From the NCBI GenBank assembly GCA_030374735.1, contig JASCIV010000323.1, positions 1-24,489 of the forward strand: a stretch of DNA of 24,489 nucleotides, in the 5' to 3' direction. Positions within the stretch are counted from its first letter, which is position 1; every line of letters starts with the position of its first letter. The notes under the pieces were generated by a model, which was not told the DNA's origin, ran no database searches, and saw nothing but the letters and a program-made list of their open reading frames with translations. Positions 14,284-24,058 of the stretch are shown in pieces. Both the position numbers and the translations under genes were made by a program. Source of the DNA: Gracilaria caudata (taxonomy: Eukaryota; Rhodophyta; Florideophyceae; Gracilariales; Gracilariaceae).

Positions 14284-17200
14284 ATGGGCGACGACGCCGC
14301 GCGCCACTTCAAGCGGAGTTGCGCCGCCAGGTACGCGCCGCTGGTGCAACTCAGCGCCACGCAGCATTGCGACGCCGCCGTGCGCACCGCCAGCAGCCAT
14401 CGCAGCGTGCTGTCGTTGTTGAGCGAGCATCTGCCCGCCGCCAATCGCCCGCCGTTGCGATTGCTCACGCCCGCGCAGCTCAAGGAGACGTCGTCGCGAT
14501 CGTTTGCGAGGACGCTTTTGGACGGCGCTAGGGATGCTGATCGCCATCTTGCCGCTGTTGCGGCCGCTTTGAAGCTGCGATTGGAACAGCTTACCGTCGC
14601 GGGTAGACATGAGCGCTTTGTGCTGCCGTTGTTGAATGTCGTCGCTGTGTGGGTTTGTGAGCCGCAAATTGCGCAGGCCGTTTCTGTGTCGTCTATGCGA
14701 GAGGCGCCCACTGTGCTGTTGGTTGCAAGACCCACTGCGCAGGATAACGCCGCGTTGCAAAGCGTCAGAGAGTCGCTTGCCTCACATCCGGCGCCGTTAC
14801 TCGTGTTGCGACTGAACGAACAGAAAGATGCGCAGCAAACAGACACCGAGCACTCAGAGCATTCTGCCGTCGCCGTCGCCGCACAACTCGACTCGAGCGC
14901 GCGTGCAGTGCTCAATGAGCAGTTAAACGACGCCGTAGCTGCTGCTGATAGCGCGCGAAGGGCAGTTCGATCTTCGTTTCGATCGTGGTTCTCCACCTCT
15001 TCTGCGTCTACGCCGGCCATGCCTACTGTCGACTCAAAGCCTCCGCCACGGGCGCCAATTGACGACGCCTCTTCTTCTTCCGCTACCGATGCGGCGCAAC
15101 TGGCGCCGAATACGCTTGCGGCTGCCATGCGTACACTGGCCGATCTGGCGCTCATGGCGGGGCGATACACCGATGCGAGCGATGCGTACCGAATGCTGGC
15201 TGCGGAGGTGAGAACGTTTTCCTCCACTGCGGCTATTCACCATGCCTCCGCGCTGGAACTAGGTGCCATTTCTCTCGCTTTGATAGATGGGAGCAATGCC
15301 GCCATTGGCTCTGCTCTGGAGTCAGCTGTGTTGAGATATGTTGATGCCAATCGTCCCGAGCTCGCTGCCAGGGCGGCGTTACGAGCGGTTGACTTTTGTC
15401 TGGCCGCTGGATATCCGGATAGTGCCGCTGGCGTTCTTGTTCGTGCGATTGGGGCGTTACGACCTGGCATCTCGGATACGACGCCGCCGTTGGTGGATGC
15501 TGTGTTGGCGGTTTTGTGTGCGGTTTGCACCGAAGCGTTTGTTACCCTCAAACATCCGCGTCGCGCGTCACGCTTTGCGTTTTTTGCGGCGATTCGCTTT
15601 GCGAGGTTGCGTTACTTTGCTGCGGCCGCTGCGGCTGCTGCAGCTATTGATGGCTCTGCTTTGCAACGTGCGGCGATTCGGCATCATGTGCAGTACTGGA
15701 TGGGAGAGGCTGCGTTGTCGGCTGGGAATCCTGTGTCGGCGGTTCGACATCTTTCGTCGGTGCTGGTGGAGGCGAAGAAATCGTCTCAACCGTGCGAGGT
15801 CGACGTGCATGCGTCTGTGGTGCGTGCGTTTTTACGAGCGTTGAAGATTGGTGCTGTTCATAAACTGTCGACGCGATGGGATTCTGGCGTTGCGTTTCCG
15901 CTGTTGGATACGGCGTTCTCGTATGTCCGTACGCATGATATGTCCAGTTGTGATGGTGATTGGCATGCTCTAGAGGATGAGGTGTTGGAAGACGCCGAGT
16001 TCTTTGAAAAGTTGGCGGAGGGGGACGGAAGCGTGAAAAGAGAAAGACGCATTGAGGCGCTTGTTTCTGAGCTTCGTCATGCGAAAAGAAGCGGACAGAA
16101 CGACCCCGGGGGATCGCTTGAGATGAAGATTCGACGGATGAGGGACTTGGCGAACGCTAGAAAACGACGAAGAAGAGCCGCATCTTTGCTGGAACGGGGG
16201 GCGGTTCTGGGGGAGGTGGTCTCTCTTCATGTCAGACTGAGAAACCCTTTGCAGTTTCCAGTTTTTGTCCGTTCGATATCGGCGGTTGTTTCCCTTGACG
16301 GACAGTGTTACTCTTTGTTTGACAAGGCTAATGACGACACTGAAGGCGATCCTATGCCTGTACAGCTTTTGGAGGTCCCCGCTGTCACGATTTCGCCGAA
16401 TTCAGAGGAGAGTGTTGTTCTGCAGATCATCGGACAAAAGGCTGGTGTTTTGCAGTGCATCGGTGTATGTTGGAGCTTCACTATTGGAACGAATGCTTCT
16501 TTTGTAGCGGACTCAGCTACGGTGTTTGCGCCGGGTTTTGCTCTTTTACATCGTCATGGGCGCAGACTCAATGACACTAGACACCAGCGTGCGAGTGATG
16601 TACCTCTTTACGAAGAGGACAAGTCGCTGACGGTGACCATTGCGCCACTGGCGCCCCGGCTAAAGACCACGTTGTATGTTCCGCATTTTCCGCTGGTCTC
16701 CCAGGAATCTTTAGACCCCACTCTGATTATGCGCGCTGGAGAGGTGAGAAGAGGTCAGCTAGAACTCGAGAATGCAGGTGGTGTAGCTTTGGACCACATT
16801 GTGTTCCGTATTGGTACACCTCAAACGATGTACCTGGGTGTCGAACCTGAGATTGAGCACAACGGTGATACCAAACGCGTGTTCGCCGTCGGAATTAAGG
16901 AACAGCAAGTGGAGCAGAGCGAAGCAGTCGCGGCGGGCAGAATAGCTTTGCGTCTTGCTCCGGGAGAAAAAACGCGAGTGCTTGTGTGGATCAGGGCGGC
17001 CGTTTCAAATGCAGTTTTTGCACAACGCTCTCCTCTTAGTGAGAACATCAAGTTGCAAAGATCGGGCAGTAGAAACGAAGACAAAGCGGAAAGTGGACCG
17101 CCTTTGCGCGACGTCAGACTTGCAATAGCGTATGGAAGGGGGAGGCTCCGAATGTGCCGCGTTTCTATGCGATTCAGGGTTCACCCAAGCGTTATGGTGT

Positions 17201-18879
17201 CTCCCAGGTTCTTGAGAGAGGCTGACTTGAGCTCTATATCACCGGATGCTTCCAACAAGATCGGGTGCTTGTTTGGTGTAGAGGTTGAGCATGCTGGGCC
17301 CTCTGAAATGGAGAATGTGGACTTCGATATCACCAAGCTTACGGTCACATCGAAACACGGGTGGAAACCAATGTTGTTGCCCACACCAGCTGTTCCGATG
17401 GCAATGAAGCCCGGTGATATGCGACCGTCAAACAATACACTGCGCATCAATGAAACTGCAACATTTTTCGTGTTTTTGGTGCGTGATCGTAACGTGAAGG
17501 ACGGTTGTGATCTCAACGAAAAACTCGATGGACTCTTGCCATCATCTCATCAATGGGAAACATATGTAGCAGACTTGGCTGGCAATTATACGAGAAATGA
17601 CGAACAAAAGGTTCTTGATACAGTGAATGACGTGATCGCGGAACAAGGACTGGGCAAGAACTGCAGGGATCAAGATGATGATAGGTGGGACAGAAAGGCA
17701 GTGACACATTTTGTAGTGTGCTCGAAACATCACTCACACATGCACCGGCATGGAATGGGACACGATCGACCGGACCGAGTGTATGTGACCGTGGGCTGGC
17801 GAACCAACGAGGACAACCAAGGCGATATTCAGATTCCATCCATTGATCCACTTAGATGGATGAAGGAGGCCAAGACTCATGAACATGGGAACGAGACTGC
17901 GATAGCTTCCCCGGAGAACCTACCACCAGTGAATCCGAACGTAATGCAAGATGTTGTTGAAGGTATTGGTGCCTTGCAAGTTAATGACTACGAGAAGGAT
18001 CCCGTGCAAGTTCGTGTATCGCATCCTGAAAGGGTTGAGCACAACTTCTTTCGACGCATCACCGAGGATGAGCTGGATATGGGGAGTGAACAGAGCTCGG
18101 TGGTCGCATACCCAGCCGTGGTTCCTGTAGATGTGCTCGTCAAAAACGTTTCAAATGGCGTTCTGGATGTTGCTTTTGCAGCCCCTACGGAAGGTGGTGT
18201 GGCTGATGGGGATCGTGGTCGGTACTGGACTGGCGATGTTTCAATGTCACTGAGGTCAATAGCTCCCGGCGCGGAACGGACAATATGCCTAACGGCAGTT
18301 TTGATTAGTCCTGGTCAATATAACATGTGCCGGTTTACCATGCTGTATCAAACGAGCAGTTTTGTTCCGAACAGAAGGAGACAGCACATTGCCGTCAGCC
18401 CGTCGTATATGACAGTTGAAGCAGTCGGAGATTACAAGTTTTGCGAGGATGAAGTGCTGGAAGAGCAGACAGAGATTGCGCCGTTACGACGCAGCTCAAG
18501 AAGGATGAGCACTGGGTCAACTGGAGCGCGTACTAGCCAGGGGGCGTCAAGGCTGAGTACAATACCAAGTGAAGACAAAGGAACGAAAGGAATCAAGCTC
18601 TCTGACGACGACAGAACAGGTGGGAGTGGCAGCAGAGCAGACAAGGATGCTCGGGACGATGTGAATCTTAGCAAACCAATTGCAGACCTCGAAACTTCTG
18701 GTGCCTCGGTATTGTCTGGGAGAAGTCGCAAACAAGATTCGCTTGGCCGAGACGCATCCCCAATAAGATCGGGTAGCGGTAGGATAATTCGAACACGAGG
18801 GGAAGGAAAATCGGCGCAACTGCTTTCGGAGCTCAAGAACGATGCTTTTTGGAATGATGCAGACACGGATGAAGACTGA
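14284..18879 (+). CDS. TRAPP complex subunit TRAPPC8/Trs85-like
   Basis: Trs85/TRAPPC8 is the defining subunit of TRAPPIII, the exchange factor that activates Rab1/Ypt1 at the Golgi and in autophagy. The frame is 1531 residues without an intron and starts at the first ATG (14284). Human TRAPPC8 is about 1430. Matches to the family pattern are LADLALMAGRYTDASDAYRML (about 285-305), followed by HHASALELGAISL (about 319-331). A helical repeat region follows, with RRASRFAFFAAIRF and then SAVRHLSSVLVEAKKS. Next come a WHALEDEVLED segment and Ig-like beta regions beginning VSLHVRLRNPLQFPVFV. A nine-alanine run lies near residue 450. The last 130 residues are Ser/Arg/Asp-rich and disordered, ending acidic. 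TRAPPC9/Trs120 was considered, but the order of motifs fits TRAPPC8 better. The assignment is by recalled pattern, not alignment. Confidence 0.75.
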   Translation: MGDDAARHFKRSCAARYAPLVQLSATQHCDAAVRTASSHRSVLSLLSEHLPAANRPPLRLLTPAQLKETSSRSFARTLLDGARDADRHLAAVAAALKLRLEQLTVAGRHERFVLPLLNVVAVWVCEPQIAQAVSVSSMREAPTVLLVARPTAQDNAALQSVRESLASHPAPLLVLRLNEQKDAQQTDTEHSEHSAVAVAAQLDSSARAVLNEQLNDAVAAADSARRAVRSSFRSWFSTSSASTPAMPTVDSKPPPRAPIDDASSSSATDAAQLAPNTLAAAMRTLADLALMAGRYTDASDAYRMLAAEVRTFSSTAAIHHASALELGAISLALIDGSNAAIGSALESAVLRYVDANRPELAARAALRAVDFCLAAGYPDSAAGVLVRAIGALRPGISDTTPPLVDAVLAVLCAVCTEAFVTLKHPRRASRFAFFAAIRFARLRYFAAAAAAAAAIDGSALQRAAIRHHVQYWMGEAALSAGNPVSAVRHLSSVLVEAKKSSQPCEVDVHASVVRAFLRALKIGAVHKLSTRWDSGVAFPLLDTAFSYVRTHDMSSCDGDWHALEDEVLEDAEFFEKLAEGDGSVKRERRIEALVSELRHAKRSGQNDPGGSLEMKIRRMRDLANARKRRRRAASLLERGAVLGEVVSLHVRLRNPLQFPVFVRSISAVVSLDGQCYSLFDKANDDTEGDPMPVQLLEVPAVTISPNSEESVVLQIIGQKAGVLQCIGVCWSFTIGTNASFVADSATVFAPGFALLHRHGRRLNDTRHQRASDVPLYEEDKSLTVTIAPLAPRLKTTLYVPHFPLVSQESLDPTLIMRAGEVRRGQLELENAGGVALDHIVFRIGTPQTMYLGVEPEIEHNGDTKRVFAVGIKEQQVEQSEAVAAGRIALRLAPGEKTRVLVWIRAAVSNAVFAQRSPLSENIKLQRSGSRNEDKAESGPPLRDVRLAIAYGRGRLRMCRVSMRFRVHPSVMVSPRFLREADLSSISPDASNKIGCLFGVEVEHAGPSEMENVDFDITKLTVTSKHGWKPMLLPTPAVPMAMKPGDMRPSNNTLRINETATFFVFLVRDRNVKDGCDLNEKLDGLLPSSHQWETYVADLAGNYTRNDEQKVLDTVNDVIAEQGLGKNCRDQDDDRWDRKAVTHFVVCSKHHSHMHRHGMGHDRPDRVYVTVGWRTNEDNQGDIQIPSIDPLRWMKEAKTHEHGNETAIASPENLPPVNPNVMQDVVEGIGALQVNDYEKDPVQVRVSHPERVEHNFFRRITEDELDMGSEQSSVVAYPAVVPVDVLVKNVSNGVLDVAFAAPTEGGVADGDRGRYWTGDVSMSLRSIAPGAERTICLTAVLISPGQYNMCRFTMLYQTSSFVPNRRRQHIAVSPSYMTVEAVGDYKFCEDEVLEEQTEIAPLRRSSRRMSTGSTGARTSQGASRLSTIPSEDKGTKGIKLSDDDRTGGSGSRADKDARDDVNLSKPIADLETSGASVLSGRSRKQDSLGRDASPIRSGSGRIIRTRGEGKSAQLLSELKNDAFWNDADTDED

Positions 18880-19301
18880 TAGAACGTAACATGAGGGGTC
18901 AAAATTGTACTTGTATGTGTTTTTCTCTAACTGAACGCGTTGTCGTGTGTTTATAACTATAGTTGAGACGGTTGCTGTAGATGTAAAACGTTTACCTTTG
19001 GTGCATAAATGGCAGTCACAACGTTATCTAAGTTTAGTACCATTACGATACCCCTCAGAGGTGTCGGCGAGGGACACGTGATTTGTTGAAGTTACGAACG
19101 GGTATGACAAGCCGTACCTTTGCACCTGTAAGGTCACTGTGCTGGATTCATCGCAAAAATGCTTCTCGTAAAACACATAATGTTAGGGACGACTCGTATC
19201 AAGGCTTGCACAGACTCCCACACCAATCGGAACTTAATTAATGTTACTTACCTTTACCTTGTATACAAAACTTACCACAAAGATGAACCATTCAGGGTCA
19301 G
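18880..19301. other. convergent intergenic region between TRAPPC8 and ELO
   Basis: A 422-base, relatively A/T-rich spacer holding both 3' UTRs. On the minus strand, just after the ELO stop, there are two consensus 5' splice donors GGTAAGT (GT at 19275 and 19251). Further on is CCTAAC (19182-19187) with AG dinucleotides after it, so a 3' UTR intron is possible. No coding gene is supported. Confidence 0.5.
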
Positions 19302-20150
19302 TCATTTCGCCTTTTTCGCTTCATATGCCTTGTCAATCTTTGTGGACGACTTATACGACTTTGAGTAAAAGCGCAGAAACAAAACAAGGTATGAAAGATT
19401 AGTTGTTCCGGTTACAGCGAGCCCCGGTAAACCCGTACACCCGCCCACCTTGATGTAACTCCAAAAGAAAGGTATCAACGACGCAAAGCCGGTGAGAAAT
19501 TGAATGATCTGCATAAGAGTGATAAGACGTTTAAAGGGCATCTTCACACCTGCCAGACTAAATGCAAAGTATGTGTACATGATGACATGAACAAATGTGT
19601 TGAACCAAAGTCCATAAAGGCCGATTGTTACACCATACTCTAGCCATCCCCAAACAGAGAGTATTACAGTACAATGATGCCATACGTGAAGAAAGGACAG
19701 CGGTTTGTTTCGCATTACCAAGATGAAGGTATCGAGGAGTTCGTAAAATTTGCTGAGATAGAACAGATAGAATGTAGCTTGAATCGGGGATGGAACGGCA
19801 GTTTGTGCCGGCGTACAGACAGTTGCGAGCCACGTTTGAGCCTTTGAAACTAATATGATAGATCGAGTAGCGTGGACATTCATGTAGGCGGATGCAATTG
19901 CCAGGATAATATTATGCATAATGGCAACATGTTTGACAAAAGGATCATCACGAAGAGCGAAACATTGCGAACGAATGACGCGTAAAAGGATAAGATACAC
20001 CGCTATCGCGAGCAAAACAGAGCGCAAATCAGACAGAATTGGAGCTGAAGCCGGTGACACGGAACGGAAGAGACGCGTCACGAAGCTGGAGACGGAGGTA
20101 GTGCCGCTTGTGGCACTGCTCCAACCAGCCTCGAACGCACGGTTGAGCAT
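19302..20150 (-). CDS. ELO family very-long-chain fatty acid elongase (3-ketoacyl-CoA synthase)
   Basis: ELO proteins condense malonyl-CoA with long-chain acyl-CoA at the ER. The 282-residue length and about seven hydrophobic segments fit the family. Diagnostic motifs appear in order: KFYELLDTFILVMR, the histidine box HVWHH, NTFVHVIMYTYF, and ITLMQIIQF. The protein ends KKAK, a dilysine ER-retrieval signal of the KKxx type, which supports the stop at 19302. The ATG at 20150 gives a Ser/Thr-rich N-terminus before the first membrane segment. Acyl specificity (saturated, monounsaturated or polyunsaturated) cannot be decided from the motif. Product chains could supply ceramide synthesis along with LCB1. 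Confidence 0.95.
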   Translation of the reverse strand: MLNRAFEAGWSSATSGTTSVSSFVTRLFRSVSPASAPILSDLRSVLLAIAVYLILLRVIRSQCFALRDDPFVKHVAIMHNIILAIASAYMNVHATRSIILVSKAQTWLATVCTPAQTAVPSPIQATFYLFYLSKFYELLDTFILVMRNKPLSFLHVWHHCTVILSVWGWLEYGVTIGLYGLWFNTFVHVIMYTYFAFSLAGVKMPFKRLITLMQIIQFLTGFASLIPFFWSYIKVGGCTGLPGLAVTGTTNLSYLVLFLRFYSKSYKSSTKIDKAYEAKKAK

Positions 20151-20520
20151 CGCGAAGCGGTTGGTTGGCGAGGGAGGGGGGCTGGGCTGGGTGGCGGCGA
20201 TTCGAAGATGCAGACGAGCTGGGGATTTGGACGGGGGAGATGCGACAGAGAGCGGTTGCTATTTGCTCAATACGTGCAAAACGCGCTGCGATTCGCCACT
20301 GCTCATCTACTGTGCGTGGGGCGTGTCCCTCTTGACTGCCATTATTCCACACCACTGCGCACCAAACAAACGGCAGCCTGCCGACTCTAGTGCGTGCCGC
20401 TGGCAATACGCGATGCTCGCGCGATATGCGCTCCGAGGAAAATGAACTATTTACATAAGGCACTTGGCGACGGTGAGTGAAGTGAAGTGTGTACGCGCCA
20501 ACTCGTGCACACGCGCTGCG
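20151..20520. other. intergenic region between the ELO start and the PAPS transporter stop
   Basis: These 370 bases hold the ELO promoter and the 3' UTR of the transporter; both genes are on the minus strand. I see no tRNA, repeat or convincing open frame. Confidence 0.5.
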
Positions 20521-21639
20521 TCACTCCGAGCTGCGCGTGGCCTTTCTCCACAGTTTGAAGAACAACGCCGCAAAAACCATCATGGCGCCTGTCCATTGCA
20601 CCACGGTGAGGCCGTGCTTGAAGATAATATCACTCGCCAACACGGAGCAAAATTGTCTTGTCGTCATCACTCCCGCGTAGAGCAACGCGCCAAACGCCTG
20701 AATGGTGTACGTGATGGCAAACTGTCCCGCCACCGCCGACAATGACAACGTGCATATGTCCGGCAGGATGGAGGGAAACGCAGTTATGAAGCGCGCGCAT
20801 TCCCATAATCCGCCTCTCGCAGTTAGCGCTACGATCGAAATACACGCAGACGAAAGATTGATGTAAAGCATCTGATTGTACACGGACATGTGATACTTCT
20901 CGAAAAGGGATTCTTGATGAGTTGATGTTATGGCGTCGAAGAGCAGGTAGAACAACATGAGAACAAACCCAAACGGCGTATCGGCCTCTGCGCTCGATGA
21001 GTGTTGTGCGGAGACGTTGCCTGACGAAATCATGGTTGCACAGCCAGCCAGAACCACGCCCACCACCGCAAAGTCTTCGTACGTGTACTGGCGTCCCGAC
21101 TTGAACTTGAGAATTAGCATCACCGGCAACATCTTGGCGCATTTGCCGATAGTGACGGTGGGGAAAGTTAACCACTTGAGCGCCTCGTACTGACAGGAAG
21201 TGGCAATCACATTGGAGACAGACACGGAAATGTAGTCCGTCAACGGCGCGGCCGCCTTCAAGTGCGACGACTCGCCGCGCACGACAATGAGCGCGACGGC
21301 CAAAACGGCCGCCAGCATGCGATTGGCCAACACCAGGAACAGCGAATGCGAGAAGAAAGCGGTGTCTGAAGAAGAAGGCGACGAATACGGCCTGGTCATA
21401 ATGCGTTCCTGCAGCAACGAGTAGATCATGAGGCTCATCATGATGCAAAGCGCGCATGCGGCGGCGTGCGCGACGGTCCTGGCCGACAGCCTGGGCGGGC
21501 GTCGCTTCGAAAGTGACGCGGATTGAGTGATGTCGACGTCCAACTTGGGCTCTTCGTCGAGCGCCGTGTGCGGCGGGTGCGGCGCGTCCGGAGGCAGTTG
21601 TCGGCCGTCATGACGACGGGCAAGCTGTGCGGCGGTCAT
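20521..21639 (-). CDS. SLC35B2-like PAPS (3'-phosphoadenylyl sulfate) transporter, Golgi
   Basis: It is predicted to exchange cytosolic PAPS into the Golgi lumen for sulfotransferases. The frame is 372 residues from the ATG at 21639, with a hydrophilic N-terminus of about 50 residues and about nine to ten membrane segments. Motifs typical of SLC35B2/PAPST1 are LLQERIMTRPY, NRMLAAVLAV, SNVIATSCQYEALKWLTFPT, GKCAKMLPVMLI, LLFDAITSTHQESLF, and near the end QFGALLYAGVMTTRQ. The C-terminus is basic (KLWRKATRSSE). UDP-galactose or UDP-glucose transporters of SLC35B1 type share the fold, but the QERIMT and CQYEALK motifs favour PAPS. Red algae make abundant sulfated galactans, which fits this role. 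Confidence 0.88.
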   Translation of the reverse strand: MTAAQLARRHDGRQLPPDAPHPPHTALDEEPKLDVDITQSASLSKRRPPRLSARTVAHAAACALCIMMSLMIYSLLQERIMTRPYSSPSSSDTAFFSHSLFLVLANRMLAAVLAVALIVVRGESSHLKAAAPLTDYISVSVSNVIATSCQYEALKWLTFPTVTIGKCAKMLPVMLILKFKSGRQYTYEDFAVVGVVLAGCATMISSGNVSAQHSSSAEADTPFGFVLMLFYLLFDAITSTHQESLFEKYHMSVYNQMLYINLSSACISIVALTARGGLWECARFITAFPSILPDICTLSLSAVAGQFAITYTIQAFGALLYAGVMTTRQFCSVLASDIIFKHGLTVVQWTGAMMVFAALFFKLWRKATRSSE

Positions 21640-21919
21640 GGGCAACTCGGAGAGGAGCGAAGGCGGAGACGGAGACGAAGACGGCGCGCGGGCGGGGCGG
21701 GGCGGGGCTTTGCGGGCGGCGGCGATGGGTCATGGCGCGCCGCGGGCGGAGCATGGAGGTGAACACGATGCGCGCAGGAGGTGGTCGGTGGGACGCGCCG
21801 GCTTTACACTGCCCACATCATGATAATAAAAATACACTGTATTGAATACAGGTACCAGCAGTAAAGTTGTCGTAGCGACTGCTGCCCATTTGAGACGCAA
21901 CGGCGCGCGCGCGGACCGC
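21640..21919. other. spacer between the PAPS transporter and the zf-4CXXC gene
   Basis: A 280-base spacer. The left part is GC-rich with GGGGC repeats around 21690-21710 (transporter promoter side). The right part contains an A/T-rich patch with AATAAAAATAC near 21824-21836 (3' UTR side of the zinc-finger gene). No gene is supported. Confidence 0.5.
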
Positions 21920-24058
21920 TTACACCCGCGCGTGCGGCTCGCCACCCATGGCACGCGATGCGGCACCCCTTCTGCCGCGCTTGCGCGCGCGAGGCTGGTC
22001 CGTCGGCGTCTCCGGTGCGCCCCGTTTGGCGCTCTCCTGACGCAGCCGACTCACGCGCAGTCGGTCATTGATGCGCTGATACGTGCGACACTGCGCGCGC
22101 TGCGGGCACGCGTCGCGGCAATGCGGACACAACCACGCGCTCGTCAGCCGCAACGCCGCGTCGAAGTTGCCGTACGCGTACTTGGCGAAGCACTTCTCGC
22201 AGATCACCTTGCGGCACGTGCCCTCGCGGATGCGCGCACACACCGCCAGTCGCACGTTCTTCGGCGTGCGCGAGCACACGTGACAGAAGCGCGACGGCAC
22301 CGGCTTCTCGAACTTGGCCGCGCGTCGCTTCTTCTTGGGCCGCGTGCGTAGCAGCTCCTCGTCCGACACGTTGAGCGCGACGTCGGCCGTGCGCTTGTGC
22401 TCGCCGCAGCGCGGCTCTGGCGGTGGCGTGCGCGTGGGCGTCACCTCGGCCGATGTGATCGCCCATGCGCGTGGTAAACCCCACTCCAAGAGCTCCGCGC
22501 CCGCCTCTTGTTGTTCCGCGTCGGCTGCTGCCAACACCGAACCCTGCGCCGGCGGAGACGGCGAGGCGCACTGGCGCGGCGTGGAGGAGCCGACAGTGGC
22601 GGCAGCGGCGGCGTCGGCGGCGTCGGCGAGCGTTGCGTGCGCGCCGTGCAGCGCGCCCAGCTCGTCGCCCATGTGGTGCACCATGGCGTGCAGGCGCGCG
22701 TTGGAGTCGCTCACGTCCAGCAAGTCGAGCATGTTGTCGTCGCTGAGGTGCTTTGGCTCGTACTCTTGCACCATCAGCAACGCGTCGCCGTCCAGCAGCG
22801 CTTCCTCGGCTGTGCCCGCCTGACTCACCGCGTGCGTGCCGTCGTCGATGCGCACGCAGCTGGTCAGCTCTTGTTGGCGCGCCTCGTCTTCGTCCGCCTC
22901 CGACGGCGGCAGTGTCAGCAGGCCCTCGATGTCGGCGCTCTCGGTGACCGCGCTGGCTTCGCAGTTGGAGCGCGCCGCGGCGTTCTGACACAACGTCTCG
23001 ACTGGCGACTGCGCTGTTGGCTCGGTGGGCGGTGCTATAGATTCCGCGCTGGGCTGCGCGGCGGGCGAAGCGGCGGGCGGTGCGGCGGGCGGTGCGGCGG
23101 GCGGTGTGGCTGGCGGTGTGGCGGGGATGGCGACGGCTCTCCTGGTGGTGTGCGCGTCGCTATCAAACTTCCATCCACGTCGGAACAGCTGCGTGAACTT
23201 GATGCTGTTTTCGACGTTGAGCTCGACGCCGTGCTGTTTGCACAGATCCTGCACGTCGAACTTGACGCACCACCTCTTCAGCTCCTCGCCAGTGGCGCCA
23301 GATGTGACCATGTCCATGAGCAGCGCGCCGTCGCTGTCGTTGAGCGCTTGTTGCGAGTAAATGTACGAGATGACATGTGACACGTCTTGCATATGCGGAT
23401 TCAACACAGGTCCCATGTCATCGTCACCAGTGCGTGCGCCTTGCACCTTGCTGTGTTGCTGCTCGGCGGTGCTGTCTTCAACGCTGTCGAGCCTTCTCTG
23501 CGGGGTTGCGGTGTCTGTGATGGGGGCATCCAGTAGTAGATGTGCCATGCCGTTTTCTTCGTCGAGGTCGCCGTACGTGTTATGCGTGCCACATGCCATC
23601 AAGTGCTCCTTCAACAGCAACGAGCCGTCGTTGAGCATTGGCTCACACGTCGGCACGACGCCATTGTCATGTGCGAGCGACGTAGCGTTGCAAGCCAAGA
23701 TGTCGTGCACAGACGGAATGGCGGGGTGAGCGTGGGCGTGGTGCTCGGTGCCGTTGGCAAATTCATCGAGATTGACGGCGGGGAGAATGGGTTGCTCGTC
23801 GTCGCTGTCCAGCTGGATGTGCAGCGTGGCGGAGGCTGGCGTGCAGGTGCTGGCGTGTTCGTTCACAAAATTGTCGATGGCGACTGCATCGAAGTGACAG
23901 GGTTGCTTTGCGTCGGTGGGCGGCAGATGGGGTAACGGGGATAGATTGGTGGTGGTGTCGAGGTTGAGCAAGGGAAATGAGTTCAAGTCATCCCGAGTGG
24001 TGGTGGTGGTGGTGGTGATGGTGGTGGCGGCATCGACGTTTAAAGGTTGAGTGATCAT
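21920..24058 (-). CDS. CDCA7-type zf-4CXXC_R1 zinc-finger nuclear protein
   Basis: A 712-residue frame from the ATG at 24058. The C-terminal domain (592-657) has ten cysteines in the zf-4CXXC_R1 order: CHVC, then single Cys607 and Cys615, CRKVICEKC around 615-623, CPHC (644-647), Cys651 and Cys657. This is the domain of CDCA7, which recruits the HELLS/LSH remodeller and recognises hemimethylated DNA, and of related plant proteins. A basic KKKRR signal lies just before it (about 574-583). The N-terminal 570 residues are acidic and low-complexity, with a poly-Thr run near residue 15 and a PPAA repeat around 320. A small ordered patch (about 235-305) contains ISYIYSQQALNDSDGALL and ELKRWCVKFDVQDL. 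The length is greater than human CDCA7. Orthology to CDCA7 rather than another R1 protein is unproven. Confidence 0.85.
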   Translation of the reverse strand: MITQPLNVDAATTITTTTTTTRDDLNSFPLLNLDTTTNLSPLPHLPPTDAKQPCHFDAVAIDNFVNEHASTCTPASATLHIQLDSDDEQPILPAVNLDEFANGTEHHAHAHPAIPSVHDILACNATSLAHDNGVVPTCEPMLNDGSLLLKEHLMACGTHNTYGDLDEENGMAHLLLDAPITDTATPQRRLDSVEDSTAEQQHSKVQGARTGDDDMGPVLNPHMQDVSHVISYIYSQQALNDSDGALLMDMVTSGATGEELKRWCVKFDVQDLCKQHGVELNVENSIKFTQLFRRGWKFDSDAHTTRRAVAIPATPPATPPAAPPAAPPAASPAAQPSAESIAPPTEPTAQSPVETLCQNAAARSNCEASAVTESADIEGLLTLPPSEADEDEARQQELTSCVRIDDGTHAVSQAGTAEEALLDGDALLMVQEYEPKHLSDDNMLDLLDVSDSNARLHAMVHHMGDELGALHGAHATLADAADAAAAATVGSSTPRQCASPSPPAQGSVLAAADAEQQEAGAELLEWGLPRAWAITSAEVTPTRTPPPEPRCGEHKRTADVALNVSDEELLRTRPKKKRRAAKFEKPVPSRFCHVCSRTPKNVRLAVCARIREGTCRKVICEKCFAKYAYGNFDAALRLTSAWLCPHCRDACPQRAQCRTYQRINDRLRVSRLRQESAKRGAPETPTDQPRARKRGRRGAASRAMGGEPHARV
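23058..23117. repeat. 12-bp coding tandem repeat, 5 units
   Basis: Five units of about GCGGCGGGCGGT lie within the zinc-finger gene and encode a Pro-Pro-Ala-Ala/Thr repeat on the minus strand. The third and fourth units are identical to the second; the first and fifth are diverged. Confidence 0.9.
23998..24027. repeat. interrupted (TGG)9 trinucleotide repeat
   Basis: Six TGG, one TGA, then three TGG near the 5' end of the zinc-finger gene. On the coding strand this gives a polythreonine run broken by one isoleucine. Confidence 0.9.

Noticed and set aside
14089..15227. Long minus-strand frames opposite TRAPPC8
   Set aside because: They are mirror frames of the high-GC TRAPPC8 coding strand, rich in Ser/Arg/Ala/Cys, with no domain pattern.
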